This document shows positions 13,283 to 14,359 of a stretch of 14,359 nucleotides of DNA, piece after piece; position 1 is the first letter of the stretch; every line of letters starts with the position of its first letter. Source of the stretch: JAAYZK01 sp964535025 (GTDB lineage Bacteria > Planctomycetota > Phycisphaerae > SM23-33 > FEN-1343). The stretch lies in contig CAZHRW010000242.1 of the NCBI GenBank assembly GCA_964535025.1, positions 1-14,359 of the forward strand, written 5' to 3'. The notes beneath the pieces were generated by a model. That model made no database searches, was not told the origin of the DNA, and saw nothing but the letters and a program-made list of their open reading frames with translations. The position numbers were made by a program, and so were the translations under genes.

Positions 13283-14020
13283 TCAGTCGAGGGCCTTGAT
13301 GCGAATGTCCTTGAACTCCACCCAGAACGGCTTCCCGGCATGAAGCTGAAGGGCCAGCACGCCGTTCAGCAGGGCCAGATCCGGATCGTTGTCGGTGAAA
13401 TCGAGGATCAAACGGTTGTTCAGATAATGGCGGATGTGATTTCCCTTGGCAATAATAACGACGTCGTTCCAGTCGTTCAGTTTGAACAGCTTCTGAAACT
13501 CCTCGGCGTCAATCAGCGTGTCGTTGACTTTCTTGCCACCTTCCTTCTGCCAGACGGCTTTCTCACCAGCCAGGCAAATACGGCCTCGTTTGCCGCCCTC
13601 GTCATAGATGAACCCTGCGACGTTCGGCAGGCGATCTTCGTTGCGGATTTCATGCTGATAGCCGCGCACCACCCAAGGATTGCGAGGCTTGCCCTCGGTG
13701 ATGTGCTTCGATCGATATTGGATGCCCGAGTTATTCGCCGCGTCGAGCCGGAATGAAAGCCGGAGATCGAAATCGCCCGTCTTGCCGCCTTTCCAGATGA
13801 GAAACGTATTGCCGGGCGCCGGATTGTCCGGGGTCGTCTCGCCGCGAATCACCCCATTCTGCACCGACCACAGTTTCGGGTTGCCGTCCCAACCGGTCAG
13901 GTCGGCGCCATTAAAAATGCGAACCATGTCCTCCGGCTCGGCAGGAGCGAGCTGCGCATCCGCGCAGAAGGCGGTGGCGGCAAACGAGGCACATGTGGCG
14001 AAAACGAAAGTGCGAATCAT
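13283..14020 (-). CDS. Secreted 3-keto-disaccharide hydrolase-like protein (DUF1080)
   Basis: 245 aa from the ATG at 14020, with a GGAGA site 6 nt upstream. The signal peptide is about residues 1-20 (AATAFCA/D). The single DUF1080 lectin-like beta-sandwich covers about 32-245: FNGADLTGW (36-44), WSVQNGVIRGE (51-61), NNSGIQYRS (96-104), GYQHEI (120-125), WNDVVIIAKGNHIRHYLNN (184-202), and the closing strand LALQLHAGKPFWVEFKDIRI (222-241). The family is abundant in planctomycetes. Members have been shown to cleave 3-keto-glycosides, but many are untested. The length is near the typical single-domain size. Codon use is far less GC-biased than in neighbouring genes (about half GC by eye against about 70%), suggesting recent transfer or a different gene class. 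It is followed by the VCBS-like gene. Confidence 0.92.
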   Translation of the reverse strand: MIRTFVFATCASFAATAFCADAQLAPAEPEDMVRIFNGADLTGWDGNPKLWSVQNGVIRGETTPDNPAPGNTFLIWKGGKTGDFDLRLSFRLDAANNSGIQYRSKHITEGKPRNPWVVRGYQHEIRNEDRLPNVAGFIYDEGGKRGRICLAGEKAVWQKEGGKKVNDTLIDAEEFQKLFKLNDWNDVVIIAKGNHIRHYLNNRLILDFTDNDPDLALLNGVLALQLHAGKPFWVEFKDIRIKALD

Positions 14021-14359
14021 GGTGTTCTCCGAAAGAAGGAAAGGAAATGTGGTTTTCTGAACAAAGCGTGCGTTTTGTCACGACAATTGCGATCGTTTCC
14101 AGCATACCATCGCAAACCGAGGGCGTCAAGAATGCCGGAATCCGGGTGCAGTTTCTTTTCAGACGGACGTTCTCGGTGAGCGATCCGTTGTGAGCTACCG
14201 TGGTCTCCACCACGTTTACCAGGTCTCCCAGTTCACGCTTCCATATCCCCTAGAGAAACAGACCATAAGGGGCATTGACCGGAAGCGTTGACTCCGGAAC
14301 AATGGACTGATGGTTGGGCGATGAAAAACCGGCCATGTTCGCCGCGCGCCGGCGAGTCG
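14021..14359. other. Upstream region of the DUF1080 gene, no convincing gene
   Basis: About 340 bp of moderate GC. It contains TTGTC-AC-GACAA (14075-14086), a 7-bp inverted repeat TTGCGAT/ATCGCAA (14087-14093 and 14109-14115), and a perfect 6-bp hairpin CGTGGT-CTCC-ACCACG (14199-14214). These could be operator or leader elements for the DUF1080 gene. No well-spaced sigma70 hexamer pair was found. A short plus-strand frame opens at ATG 14321 and runs off the edge (13 codons), but it has no ribosome site and I do not call it. GC rises again in the last 30 bases. Confidence 0.5.
14087..14115. promoter_or_regulatory. 7-bp inverted repeat upstream of the DUF1080 gene
   Basis: TTGCGAT (14087-14093) and ATCGCAA (14109-14115) are perfect inverse complements separated by 15 nt, centred 81 bp before the start codon at 14020. 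It lies next to the smaller TTGTC/GACAA repeat. The spacing of half sites, about two helical turns, would suit a dimeric regulator. No factor is assigned. Confidence 0.35.

Noticed and set aside
14321..14359. Start of a plus-strand gene at the window edge (ATG then 12 codons)
   Set aside because: No ribosome site and too short to judge before the window ends.

Overview
The window looks like the chromosome of a planctomycete, most likely one of the Phycisphaerae or a close relative. The reasons are very high GC with strong GC3 bias, secreted VCBS/FG-GAP repeat proteins, a secreted 3-keto-disaccharide hydrolase-like (DUF1080) protein, a probable PPi-type phosphofructokinase, a short GATase1-like protein, and low-complexity repeats of kinds I associate with these genomes. 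This placement is inference from gene content. No rRNA, tRNA, CRISPR array or insertion sequence was seen.

Layout. Positions 1-93 hold a palindromic repeat. A secreted ten-repeat VCBS protein (94-2511, minus) has a good sigma70-type promoter and faces away from a two-gene plus-strand unit: a secreted trypsin-like protease (2643-3677) overlapping by one base a secreted 642-aa protein of unknown function (3677-5605). A 189-bp nested inverted repeat built on a 9-nt period (5679-5867) separates this unit from a convergent YhaM-type HD exoribonuclease (5940-6968, minus). Divergent to that is an LpxL-like acyltransferase (7094-8023, plus). A possible small membrane protein (7902-8423, minus) overlaps the acyltransferase tail to tail. 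A small helix-turn-helix protein (8734-9162, plus) follows.

A second AT-rich repeat patch (9273-9345) precedes a minus-strand sugar-phosphate pair: phosphofructokinase (10399-11610) then a double SIS-domain protein (9357-10376). A strong 12-bp-stem hairpin (11631-11658) lies in the 67-bp divergent gap between the phosphofructokinase and a GATase1-like protein (11678-12436, plus). That gene shares stop-codon bases with a convergent VCBS-like gene (12433-13141, minus), whose best ribosome site is out of frame with its body. The last gene (13283-14020, minus) is the DUF1080 protein. It and its upstream region have clearly lower GC than the rest.

How the genes fit together: the phosphofructokinase/SIS pair points to sugar-phosphate handling. 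The protease, 642-aa protein, both VCBS proteins and DUF1080 protein point to a cell-envelope or extracellular programme. The acyltransferase suggests lipid A or other envelope lipid acylation. I did not find a clearly new multi-gene system. The most unusual signals are non-coding: repeat patches that all sit at gene 3' ends, the hairpin in the divergent promoter, a probable leaderless exoribonuclease mRNA, and the possible frameshift at 13132-13135.
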